Shown piece after piece: positions 1 through 6,782 of a stretch of 10,438 nucleotides of DNA. The translations under genes and the position numbers were made by a program. The stretch is from positions 1 through 10,438 of the forward strand of contig JAAFHQ010000136.1 in the NCBI GenBank assembly GCA_013298445.1. The letters are read 5' to 3'. Within the stretch, counting starts at the first letter, position 1. Each line of letters starts with the position of its first letter. Source of the stretch: Chitinophagales bacterium. Its GTDB lineage: Bacteria; Bacteroidota; Bacteroidia; Chitinophagales; Saprospiraceae. A model generated the notes under the pieces. It had not been told where the DNA came from. It did no database searches and worked only from the letters and a program-made list of their open reading frames with translations.

Positions 1-53
1 TGTGATTTGGTTGAAACGCATACTGATTTGTTTTTTTTAAACAGTCCTGTGAA

Positions 54-88
54 TAGATATTAGACTCTAGAATTTAGACTTTAGTAAC
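54..88. repeat. heptamer tandem repeat (TAGANNN x5)
   Basis: Five consecutive 7-base units are seen: tagatat, tagactc, tagaatt, tagactt and tagtaac. They share the TAG(A) start and are otherwise AT-rich. The array lies just downstream of the minus-strand Sua5-type gene, whose stop is at 112-114. The rest of positions 1-111 holds nothing else I can name. Short degenerate tandem heptamers of this kind occur in intergenic DNA; no function can be assigned. Confidence 0.55.
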
Positions 89-111
89 AGAACATGCCGA
101 TACTTGGTTGA

Positions 112-1065
112 TTATTCCACGGCAGCGGCTCGTCTTAGTCGGTCATTGATGGCTCGTCCCAGATGCTCTTCCGGAAGTAATTCCGTCAGAATGAAATCAA
201 TAGGCAAACGATCCAAATACCGCATGGCCGAAAAAAGATTACGTGCTGCCTCGGTAAAATCACCTGACGAAGATAATGCAAACTGCCGTTCGGAGGGTAT
301 CTCTGGAAATCTTTCTCGAAAACTGAGCACTCCAACCGCCTTTCCCTCATAGACAGGTATTAATTCGGATAAGTTGCCTAGCACCAGGGGTACTCGTGGT
401 GCATAATGACTTTTGAGCATTCCAGGCGCTTGGGGATTGGAACTGGAATGGGCTTTTACTTGCACCGGCCCGATTAGTGCCTCGATGGCTTCTACGGAGA
501 TGCCTCCTTTGCGGAATACGGTAGCACGCCCCTCAGGAAAACCTACAATGGTACTTTCCAGTCCAATGCTGCAAGGGCCGCCGTCCAAAATATAAGGGAT
601 TTGATCGCCCAGTTGGTGCGCTACGTGCTCAGCGCGGGTGGGACTGATGTAGCCAAAGGGGTTGGCACTGGGAGCAGCCAGAGGAAATGGTAAACTTTGT
701 AAGAGTTGCTGAGCCAAGGGATGTGCGGGAATCCGCATGGCCACCAGGGGCGAACCAGCGGTGACCAAGTCTGAAATCTGGTCTTTTTTTTCCAACAATA
801 AGGTCAAAGCTCCGGGCATAAACTGCTCGGCCAGTTTACGGGCCAGTGGAGGAATCACCTTTACCCAGTTTTCCAGTTGCCCCAAATCGGGCACATGTAC
901 AATCAGTGGATCAAAAGAAGGGCGTTGTTTGATGGCAAAAATTCTGGCAACTGCTTTTTCATCCAACGCATTACCGGCCAAGCCATAAACGGTTTCGGTT
1001 GGAATAGCGATTACTTCTCCCTGTTTCAATAAAGCAGCAGCCTGGGCAATGTTCTGGCCTATCAT
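112..1065 (-). CDS. L-threonylcarbamoyladenylate synthase (Sua5/YciO/YrdC family, two-domain)
   Basis: The family makes threonylcarbamoyl-AMP from threonine, bicarbonate and ATP in the cytoplasm, the first step of t6A37 modification of ANN-decoding tRNAs. In the 317-residue form, PTETVYGL is at about 22-29, the K-x-R-P...PL nucleotide-binding motif at about 46-54, APSAN (the S-x-N motif) at about 131-135, and STIVG at 171-175. A linker around APGMLKSHYAP (213-223) leads into a C-terminal Sua5 domain, so this is the long Sua5 type rather than single-domain TsaC. ATG at 1065 is preferred because it sits the usual distance before the YrdC core. An in-frame TTG at 1095 would add 10 residues without a better ribosome site. 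The gene stands alone on this strand, with no partner tRNA-modification gene beside it. Family assignment is secure; the exact start is less so. Confidence 0.93.
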   Translation of the reverse strand: MIGQNIAQAAALLKQGEVIAIPTETVYGLAGNALDEKAVARIFAIKQRPSFDPLIVHVPDLGQLENWVKVIPPLARKLAEQFMPGALTLLLEKKDQISDLVTAGSPLVAMRIPAHPLAQQLLQSLPFPLAAPSANPFGYISPTRAEHVAHQLGDQIPYILDGGPCSIGLESTIVGFPEGRATVFRKGGISVEAIEALIGPVQVKAHSSSNPQAPGMLKSHYAPRVPLVLGNLSELIPVYEGKAVGVLSFRERFPEIPSERQFALSSSGDFTEAARNLFSAMRYLDRLPIDFILTELLPEEHLGRAINDRLRRAAAVE

Positions 1066-1346
1066 TGGATGATGTGGACTTGTTTTGAGGTGCAAAGAAA
1101 GGGTTTTTGGGGGAGATTGCCATAATGTTGTTCATGTTGGTAATGTACCTACATTTAGATGGGGTTTAGTTTTACAAAACTGTTCATAAAAAAGACCACA
1201 GGAAACCTCATAATTTAATGTACCTATTTTATTTCGAGGGCACCTCGAGCCGTTAAACCACAAATAGAAATGGCAACGTGGTAAAAAAGCTCAGAGGCAC
1301 CCCTTAATTTAATTTCCGTCTTCAAAAGATTTCCTGCCAGCCCACT
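1066..1346. other. intergenic region between the two minus-strand genes
   Basis: About 280 AT-rich bases without a credible gene. An 11-base direct repeat, taatgtaccta, occurs at 1141-1151 and 1216-1226. A small inverted repeat, cgagg-gca-cctcg, lies at 1235-1247. It could be a weak hairpin downstream of the HTH gene, but it lacks a clear T tract on the minus strand. I found no CAAAnnTA (a minus-strand -7 box) here, so the Sua5 promoter remains unplaced. Confidence 0.35.
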
Positions 1347-1652
1347 TCATTTTTTAACATGACTTTTTAAAATGCTCCAGATCGTTCTTGAACTGAGGTT
1401 GAATCGATCTGCTAGAGCCTCTACAGTTTGCGTTTTTTGACCACGATCCGATGGACACCGAGCAGTAAATTCTTTCAACACTGTATATTTTTGAATCACA
1501 CTCGGGTGGATTAATTCCTGATCGATGATGTACGTGATTAGACCTTTGTAATCAGGCCTCATTTCGTGTTTTTTACAATAGTCCTCATAACTTACAAAGA
1601 GTTGATCTTCAAATAAATCGAGGATTTGTTTGCGGTTTAATTCATTTCCCAT
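1347..1652 (-). CDS. small helix-turn-helix protein, function unknown
   Basis: A 101-residue protein I cannot place in a named family. The N-terminal half (about 4-60) looks helical and charged (NRKQILDLFEDQLFVSYEDY). The C-terminus at about 75-97 has a convincing helix-turn-helix: TVEALADRFNLS followed by SRTIWSILKSH, with the alanine, turn and hydrophobic spacing of a DNA-binding HTH such as those in small repressors or transposase N-termini. ATG at 1650-1652 is the only good start. The gene is flanked by AT-rich non-coding DNA on both sides and has no partner gene. It could be a small transcription factor or a lineage-specific orphan related to mobile-element HTH proteins; the sequence does not decide. 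The coherent fold and HTH make it more likely real than a chance ORF. Confidence 0.7.
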   Translation of the reverse strand: MGNELNRKQILDLFEDQLFVSYEDYCKKHEMRPDYKGLITYIIDQELIHPSVIQKYTVLKEFTARCPSDRGQKTQTVEALADRFNLSSRTIWSILKSHVKK

Positions 1653-2216
1653 ATTTTAGTATTCTGTTTTTGTATGAACGTTTAGTGTTTTTACAAATGC
1701 AAAAAAGTGGAAGAGCTGCTATAATTGTTATAAATATCTAGTCAGGGGTTCTGGGAATGATCTGGATTATAAGCTCTAGCTTGCTTGTCCTAGAGGAATA
1801 ATTGGTAGTTTCTCATAAGATTTGGAACACAGCCCTCCACCAAATTTCGAAATGACAAAACTTTCAATGAGCGTGAACTGGGGTTTTGTTTTACATACTT
1901 TGTTCGCTTTTATTTCATTGCTGAACTAAAGGTATGCTCACTTTTAGAGATTCTTCCAGACACATTTCCTGGTTTTTCCTCACAAAAAATCGATAAAAAT
2001 TGCTGTATTTTATTTCACCAAGCTTCAAATATTTTCCATAAAATGCTTTAAGTCAATTTATTACGAAAGAAATTGATCAACCAAATTGGCTTCAGTATTC
2101 CTCGCGTTTTTTTAGGCAATTTTTATGGCATTTTTTAAAAAAAAGCAGTTTTACTGCAAGATTTGCCTCTCTGTTTTTTTTTCAGTAAGCCATACAGAGA
2201 TTGCTTTCCATTTGGC
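1653..2216. other. AT-rich intergenic region between divergent genes
   Basis: About 560 bases separating the minus-strand HTH gene from the plus-strand helical protein gene. No ORF here is convincing. Near its right end are possible nested pairings: AGGCAA at 2114-2119 with TTGCCT at 2163-2168, enclosing a T6/A8 run and a small hairpin gcag-tttta-ctgc. These sit just before the -7-like box at 2217. The region probably holds the promoters of both flanking genes, but only the rightward one can be suggested. Confidence 0.35.
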
Positions 2217-2224
2217 TACATTTG
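2217..2224 (+). promoter_or_regulatory. candidate Bacteroidota -7 box (TACATTTG)
   Basis: TACATTTG matches the Bacteroidota -7 consensus TAnnTTTG exactly and lies 35 bases before the ATG at 2259. That would leave a leader of roughly 25-30 nt. No clear TTTG -33 element sits at the usual distance; the upstream DNA is T-rich. The position argues against the in-frame TTG at 2163 as the start, because it would lie upstream of the transcript. Confidence 0.45.
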
Positions 2225-2258
2225 TACAGCTCAGAATCATTTTCACAATCGTATCCTT

Positions 2259-3749
2259 ATGTTTAGCAATGCGTGTGTTCAAATTCTTCAACGGGTTGAT
2301 GAAGCAGAACTTCAAACCATTTTTGCCTTTGTCAAAAAAATGGCTTCTTCCAGAACACAAGAATTCAAGTTGCTCAGATATTTGATGGATTGTTATCCAA
2401 ATTTTAATGAGGAAAATTTGGATACAGAGGCACTGATTAAACTTTTGTTCAAAAACAAAAAAATGGCCAACCCGACCAAAAGCCTGAGCAATGTAGGCAA
2501 TAAACTAAATGGCCTTTTACACGACTACCTGCTTGAACACGCACTCGACCAAAATCCACAGGAAAAAGAGTTTCTGTTGGCATCAGCATATAGTCGTTTG
2601 GGCTTACAAAATTTATTGGACAAAAGAATTGAAAAGTATTTCCCCCCTGCCGAAAAACCGCCCAAAAAAAACTCCAAAAAAAAGGTGGAGGCAGAACCAG
2701 AAGAAAACAATGGCCTGAATATCTGGTCGCACTGGCATTATCACCGCTTGTTTCATTTGCGCTATTACTCGAGAGAGACCCTTAAAACCGATCGGGATGA
2801 GGAAAGCTTGACCAAAAGCATGCAACAATTAGAGTTGGCTTATTTGGCAGCTAAACTCCGCATGGCCCATGAAATGGAAATAGTAAAACGGGTCAGTGGT
2901 AAAGAACCCAGCATCCAATTTTCATTGGAGGAGTTACAGGACATAAAGGCCAAAATTCCTACTGATAATCCTTTATTGCAACTCTATTACCACGCATACG
3001 AAATGGCGATCAATCCCAGTGATGAGGGTTTCGATCAATTCAAAAAATGGTTAAAGGAAAACAATCCAAGGCTCAGCAAAGATGAGCAGGGCAACTTCCT
3101 TACCGCTCTGATCAATTATACATCTTTTGCCATCATGCGAGGTGAAGATCGTTTTTACGCTGAAGCTGCAGAGTTGCATCAACTCGGGTTGGAAAATCGT
3201 ACCTTACTACAAGACAACAAAATAACCCCTGAAATCTTGCTAAATGTCGTCAACCTCCATTGCGAAGCCAAAAAAGTTGTTAAAGCTGAAGAGTTGTTGA
3301 ACCAATGGAAGCATTTCCTGCCCGAAGGGTTCAAAAAAGAAGCCATTGATGTAATTAACACCCGCATCCATTTTTACAACCAAAATTTCACCTTAGCTAT
3401 TGATGCCTATTCCCCAAACAGAAGGTATGTGCATCACCTCATGGAATTAATAGCTCGATCCACTCAAATCCAAAGTTGTTATGAACTAGATGATTATGAG
3501 GAATTGATCAAAAACTGCCTCGCCTTTGCCAAAGCACTGGATCGCAAGCAAGATCGATTTAGCGAACAGCACCAAGTGAGTTTTGGCAATTTTATCAAAA
3601 TGGTTACTCATTTGGAAAAAATACGTATTGGCCCAGATCTTTTAAGGCTCACCTCAAAAAAGGAGTTGCTTGATAAACTAGAAGAGTATGAGTTATTGGT
3701 ATGCAAAAACTGGTTTCTAACTAAAATCAATGAGCTAAAACCACTTTGA
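2259..3749 (+). CDS. hypothetical helical protein with Lys/Pro-rich linker
   Basis: A 496-residue protein from ATG 2259, chosen over in-frame TTG 2163 because the 32 upstream residues (Cys/Phe-rich) do not look like protein and a -7-like box lies between the two. It has no signal peptide or membrane segment, so it is probably cytoplasmic. Residues 1-128 are helical and Leu/Lys/Glu-rich. Residues about 129-151 form a charged linker (PPAEKPPKKNSKKK...). The rest, about 152-496, consists of amphipathic helices with the rhythm of TPR-like or other alpha-solenoid repeats, for example LLNVVNLHCEAKKVVKAEEL. I do not recognise a catalytic motif. Proteins of this size and style are common as 'hypothetical' in Saprospiraceae, and a scaffold role is only a guess. 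The gene is monocistronic, more AT-rich than the pectin genes, and holds two A8 runs in the linker. Confidence 0.85.
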   Translation: MFSNACVQILQRVDEAELQTIFAFVKKMASSRTQEFKLLRYLMDCYPNFNEENLDTEALIKLLFKNKKMANPTKSLSNVGNKLNGLLHDYLLEHALDQNPQEKEFLLASAYSRLGLQNLLDKRIEKYFPPAEKPPKKNSKKKVEAEPEENNGLNIWSHWHYHRLFHLRYYSRETLKTDRDEESLTKSMQQLELAYLAAKLRMAHEMEIVKRVSGKEPSIQFSLEELQDIKAKIPTDNPLLQLYYHAYEMAINPSDEGFDQFKKWLKENNPRLSKDEQGNFLTALINYTSFAIMRGEDRFYAEAAELHQLGLENRTLLQDNKITPEILLNVVNLHCEAKKVVKAEELLNQWKHFLPEGFKKEAIDVINTRIHFYNQNFTLAIDAYSPNRRYVHHLMELIARSTQIQSCYELDDYEELIKNCLAFAKALDRKQDRFSEQHQVSFGNFIKMVTHLEKIRIGPDLLRLTSKKELLDKLEEYELLVCKNWFLTKINELKPL

Positions 3750-3825
3750 AGGCACATTGTTAGGCCACTCAATTTTAATTGTTTACTCCAAGGCTTCAAA
3801 ATCAAAAACTCTATGTTATTTCAGG

Positions 3826-3861
3826 TTTCACCTGCTGGTGAACAGCACCAGACAGGTGAAA
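3826..3861. repeat. perfect 15-bp stem-loop downstream of the helical protein gene
   Basis: TTTCACCTGCTGGTG (3826-3840) pairs fully with CACCAG plus CAGGTGAAA (3846-3851 and 3853-3861), with one bulged A at 3852 and an AACAG loop. It lies 77 bases after the stop at 3749. No T tract follows on either strand, so it is not a standard intrinsic terminator. It could act as a 3'-end stabilising hairpin or be an unrelated repeat. Confidence 0.6.
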
Positions 3862-4235
3862 AAATTGTTGGGTTTCGGCATTAGAGAATAATCACTACCG
3901 TCCCTACCCCTTGCATGCAAAGGATGAGCAGATCAAGCGCTACCATAGCAATCGATTTTTGAGATGAAAAAATCACGTACCGTATGCCGAGTCCGGTTGG
4001 TGATATCTGCAGCTATCTTGTCCGGCAAAACATACCCGAAGGCAAAGCATTCCCAGGGCCAGACATGGGCCTGACCTAAGTGTACAGTTTACTTTTTTTG
4101 TACAATTGTTGGGAAAGGCTCAGCGAGAAGCGGGCGATTTTGGAATCACCCTTTTCTGCCGAAGCATAGGACAAAGATATGCGATGCTATAGTTCTTGTC
4201 AATACAAAACAGTCATAAATAATTGAAAATAAGCA

Positions 4236-4267
4236 GTTTACATAAATTTTTGAAAATTTACGTAAAC
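4236..4267. repeat. 32-bp AT-rich near-perfect palindrome
   Basis: GTTTACATAAATTTT (4236-4250) and AAAATTTACGTAAAC (4253-4267) are inverted repeats matching at 14 of 15 positions around a TG centre. This symmetry suits a dimeric DNA-binding protein or a cruciform-forming site. It lies about 600 bases upstream of the GH105 start and about 490 bases after the previous gene, so what it regulates, if anything, is open. Confidence 0.55.
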
Positions 4268-4359
4268 AAAAATTTTCCATTAGAAACAATTTTTACGGCA
4301 AACCCTCATTTTTTGCGGGCTCCGAATTTTGTCATGCCCATAATTCATTTTCCTCCTCT

Positions 4360-4383
4360 GCAATCGTTCCCGATAACGATTGC
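4360..4383. promoter_or_regulatory. inverted repeat resembling a LacI-family operator
   Basis: GCAATCGTT (4360-4368) and AACGATTGC (4375-4383) are perfect 9-base inverted repeats around cccgat. The AACG/CGTT half-site core is the kind bound by LacI/GalR-type regulators, which often control uronate and pectin genes. No T tract follows on the plus strand and no A run lies at its other end, so it is not a terminator. It is about 490 bases from the GH105 start, which is far for direct repression unless the promoter is nearby. No LacI gene is in the window. Confidence 0.4.
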
Positions 4384-4536
4384 GTAAAAAAAAATCCAAA
4401 CAAAAAAAAACCTCTCCTTGCAATGACATAGATTCGTGTTGCAATTGATACTGAATGCAAAATTTTATTTTAAACTTCATTGCAGTTGCTGTAAAACTAT
4501 AACCGCTTTGACAACAAGAGTAGTAGTAGTAGGAAC

Positions 4537-4585
4537 GCTGCGGGCGCGCCAGACAAGGCGCTGGAAAGCGCTCGTAGCAGTTTTT
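4537..4585 (+). terminator. GC-rich hairpin followed by T5 (terminator or attenuator candidate)
   Basis: GCTGCGGGCGC (4537-4547) pairs with GCGCTCGTAGC (4568-4578) over 11 positions, two of them G-U. Two bases later comes TTTTT at 4581-4585. The 20-base interior can form an additional CCAG/CTGG pairing. No plus-strand gene ends nearby: the last stop is about 790 bases upstream. It may therefore end a short non-coding transcript, attenuate the operon, or be fortuitous. Confidence 0.4.
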
Positions 4586-4594
4586 ATCACCACA

Positions 4595-4602
4595 TATATT
4601 TG
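4595..4602 (+). promoter_or_regulatory. candidate -7 box (TATATTTG) of the pectin operon
   Basis: TATATTTG matches the Bacteroidota -7 consensus TAnnTTTG exactly. It lies directly after the hairpin/T5 element and about 270 bases before the GH105 ATG. It would give a long 5' leader containing the hairpin at 4752-4792. No -33 TTTG is evident at the right distance, so this is only a candidate. Confidence 0.35.
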
Positions 4603-4751
4603 GTTCTGAATGCCCAGAGTCAAAAAAAGGACTTCTGGAATCAGGGGAAATTGTTCAAATCCTCGTCCTTGCATTCAAGGCCAATCAAATGAATCGGTCT
4701 TTTTTCATACTAACGTTTCATACATTATTGCATTTTTTCAAATGTATTTGT

Positions 4752-4792
4752 CTTTCCAAGAGCGGTTGCACTGTGCACCGCTTCTTGGAAGG
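4752..4792 (+). promoter_or_regulatory. stem-loop in the presumed 5' leader of the pectin operon
   Basis: The left arm (4752-4770, core ttccaagagcggttgca) pairs with the right arm (4774-4792, core tgcaccgcttcttggaa) around a ctg loop, with about one bulged base on each side. It ends 80 bases before the GH105 start codon. It would be a strong hairpin in the leader RNA and could affect stability or translation. It matches no riboswitch class I know. Confidence 0.45.
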
Positions 4793-4872
4793 GATTTTGG
4801 AAAAAGCTCGCCTGCTTTTGGCACCGTTCGTTTTGGAAAAGACCAACCGCCCATCAAAACAGTCCGTGTGCC

Positions 4873-6780
4873 ATGAAAATAAAGCAACTTTTTCTCTTTC
4901 TTTTTTCCCTGTTTTTCTTCGGAATCGGTACTGCTCAGGACAAACCCTGGTCAGTGCGGATGGCGGAATCCTTTATGGACACCCACAAAGACTCCATCCT
5001 CGTAGGTGCCAACAAATTCTCACGCTGGGATTACGAGCAAGGCCTTGTGCTGGAAGGTTTTAAACGCCTCTGGCAACATACCGGTGATGTTCGGTATTAC
5101 AACTACATCAAAAAAGACATCGACCATTTTGTACAGGAAGATGGCCGCATCCGCACTTATAAACTGGAAGATTACAACATCGACAACATGCCTACTGGCC
5201 GTTCTTTGTTGTTGTTGTACCAGGAAACCAAAAAGGAGAAGTACAAAAAAGCCGCATACCTGCTGCGCAGCCAACTCAGCAGCCACCCCCGCAACAAAGA
5301 AAATGGTTTTTGGCACAAAAAACGGTACCCCAATCAGATGTGGCTGGATGGTTTGTACATGGGGCATCCTTTTTACACTGAATTCAGTGTCCAGTTCAAC
5401 GAACCAGCCAATTTTAATGACATTGCACTACAATTTGCGCTGGTTGAAAAACACATGATCGACCCCAAAACGGGCTTGTTGTACCACGGGTACGACGAAA
5501 GTCGGGAGCAGCCCTGGGCCAATAAGGCCACGGGCAATTCCCCCAATTTTTGGGGTCGCGCCCTGGGTTGGTATGCAATGGCCCTGGTGGATGTGCTCGA
5601 CAATTTCCCGAAGGATCACCCTGAGCGTGGCAAGTTCATCACTTACCTACAACGATTGGCTCCCGTATTGGTCAAATACCAGGATGCATCGGGCTGTTGG
5701 TGGCAGATTCTGGACCGCGCTAATGATAAAGGCAATTACCTTGAAGCATCGGCCTCTTGTATGTTCACCTACACCCTGGCCAAGGGTGTACGCATGGGCT
5801 ACCTCAACGCCAGCTTTTTACCCGCTGCCCAAAAAGGTTTCCAGGGCATCCTCAGCAATTTCATCAGCACCGAGCCCAATGGCAAAATCCATTTGGAAAA
5901 AACGGTGAGTGTAGGTGGCCTCGGAGGTACTCCCTACCGCGATGGCAGTTACGAGTACTACCTGAGCGAACCCCTGCGCAAAGACGACCTCAAAGGCATC
6001 GGCCCTTTCCTTAAAGCTGCCCTGGAAATCGAAATCGCAGCCACCAATACCCTGGCCAAAGGCAAAAACGTACTCCTCGATTACTACTTCAACAACGAAT
6101 ACCGCAAAGGGCTCAATGGCCAAACGGAACGTTTCCATTACACCTGGGAAGACCCCATGGACTCTGGCTTTTCGATGTGGGGCAACCTGTTCCGGGAATA
6201 CGGTGCCACTACCCTACCCCTCCAAACAGCGCCGACTGCTACCGCACTCAAGGACGCCAAGGTGTACATCATCGTTGACCCAGACACCAAAAAAGAAACC
6301 GCCACCCCCAATTTTATTGGCCCCGAACACATCAAAGTCATTAAAGATTGGGTAAAAAAGGGTGGAGTCCTGATGCTCATGGGCAACGATACCAGCAATT
6401 GTGAGCAAAAACACTTCAACCAATTGGCCCAAACCTTTGGAATTGGCTTTACTGGCAAAAGCCGCAACATGGTCAAAAATGACGTGTATGAGCAAGGCAA
6501 AGTAACGGTCCCCGCCGGGCATCCGATTTTTAAAGGTTTGTCAACCCTTTTCATCAAAGAGTTGGTCACCCTTCAACTCAGTGGTGCAGCCAAAGCCAGC
6601 ATCAGCGAAGGTGGGGATGTCATCATGGCTACAGTGAAATACGGCAAGGGCACGGTCTTTGTAGTTGGTGATCCCTGGATTTACAACGAATACGTCAACG
6701 GGAAACGGCTCCCAGCTCAATACGAGAACTTTCAAGCTGCCCGCTTATTGGCGAAGTGGCTGTTGGAGCAATCCAAGTGA
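4873..6780 (+). CDS. secreted GH105 unsaturated rhamnogalacturonyl hydrolase with C-terminal DUF4350/GATase-like domain
   Basis: The family (B. subtilis YteR/YesR type) removes the 4,5-unsaturated galacturonyl unit from the non-reducing end of oligosaccharides left by pectate or rhamnogalacturonan lyases, by hydrating the double bond. Of 635 residues, 1-21 form a signal peptide (MKIKQLFLFLFSLF..., cleavage near GTA|Q), so it acts in the periplasm or outside. The alpha/alpha-barrel GH105 domain spans about 25-390. It shows YNIDNMPTGR (101-110), MWLDGLYMG (156-164) with the probable catalytic Asp159, and FWGRALGWYAMAL (226-238). Residues about 395-635 form a second domain with GATase-like character: VYIIVDP, IKDWVKKGGVLMLMGND, a GHPIFKGL motif near 549-556, and GKGTVFVVGDPW. 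GH105 proteins usually end near 370-390 residues, so this is a real extension. It is the first gene of the operon; ATG 4873 directly precedes the signal peptide. Confidence 0.92.
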   Translation: MKIKQLFLFLFSLFFFGIGTAQDKPWSVRMAESFMDTHKDSILVGANKFSRWDYEQGLVLEGFKRLWQHTGDVRYYNYIKKDIDHFVQEDGRIRTYKLEDYNIDNMPTGRSLLLLYQETKKEKYKKAAYLLRSQLSSHPRNKENGFWHKKRYPNQMWLDGLYMGHPFYTEFSVQFNEPANFNDIALQFALVEKHMIDPKTGLLYHGYDESREQPWANKATGNSPNFWGRALGWYAMALVDVLDNFPKDHPERGKFITYLQRLAPVLVKYQDASGCWWQILDRANDKGNYLEASASCMFTYTLAKGVRMGYLNASFLPAAQKGFQGILSNFISTEPNGKIHLEKTVSVGGLGGTPYRDGSYEYYLSEPLRKDDLKGIGPFLKAALEIEIAATNTLAKGKNVLLDYYFNNEYRKGLNGQTERFHYTWEDPMDSGFSMWGNLFREYGATTLPLQTAPTATALKDAKVYIIVDPDTKKETATPNFIGPEHIKVIKDWVKKGGVLMLMGNDTSNCEQKHFNQLAQTFGIGFTGKSRNMVKNDVYEQGKVTVPAGHPIFKGLSTLFIKELVTLQLSGAAKASISEGGDVIMATVKYGKGTVFVVGDPWIYNEYVNGKRLPAQYENFQAARLLAKWLLEQSK

Positions 6781-6782
6781 AT

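Larger units (their letters stand above)
3750..4872. other. long gene-free region upstream of the pectin operon
   Basis: About 1.1 kb with no credible coding sequence on either strand; the short ORFs present lack domain character or overlap real signals. Instead it holds a series of inverted repeats, listed separately: 3826-3861, 4236-4267, 4360-4383, 4537-4578 and 4752-4792. It also has a 10-bp palindrome ttgcatgcaa at 3911-3920, two TGTACA palindromes near 4081-4106 and a TAG x4 microsatellite at 4521-4532. Composition shifts from AT-rich (about 4200-4500) to a short GC-rich patch (4533-4580). It may combine the operon control region with eroded mobile or RNA elements. Confidence 0.6.

Noticed and set aside
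1852..1929. 25-codon ORF with a hydrophobic C-terminus (MTKLSMSVNWGFVLHT...)
   Set aside because: It could be a tiny membrane peptide, but there is no promoter or initiation evidence and AT-rich DNA produces such stretches readily.
3964..4074. 36-codon ORF beginning MKKSRTV
   Set aside because: It is short, lacks a convincing upstream signal or hydrophobic pattern, and lies in a region without other coding signs.
4280..4480. 66-residue minus-strand ORF in the gene-free region
   Set aside because: Composition follows AT-rich DNA, it has no domain character, and it spans the LacI-like inverted repeat and poly-A runs.
4610..5063. Overlapping plus-strand ORFs (4610-4876 and 4689-5063) before and into the GH105 gene
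   Set aside because: They cover the leader hairpin and run into the GH105 signal peptide in another frame. Neither reads like a protein family.
5020..6569. Several minus-strand ORFs of 100-143 residues inside the GH105 gene
   Set aside because: The plus frame encodes a continuous recognisable enzyme; the antisense frames show no motif.
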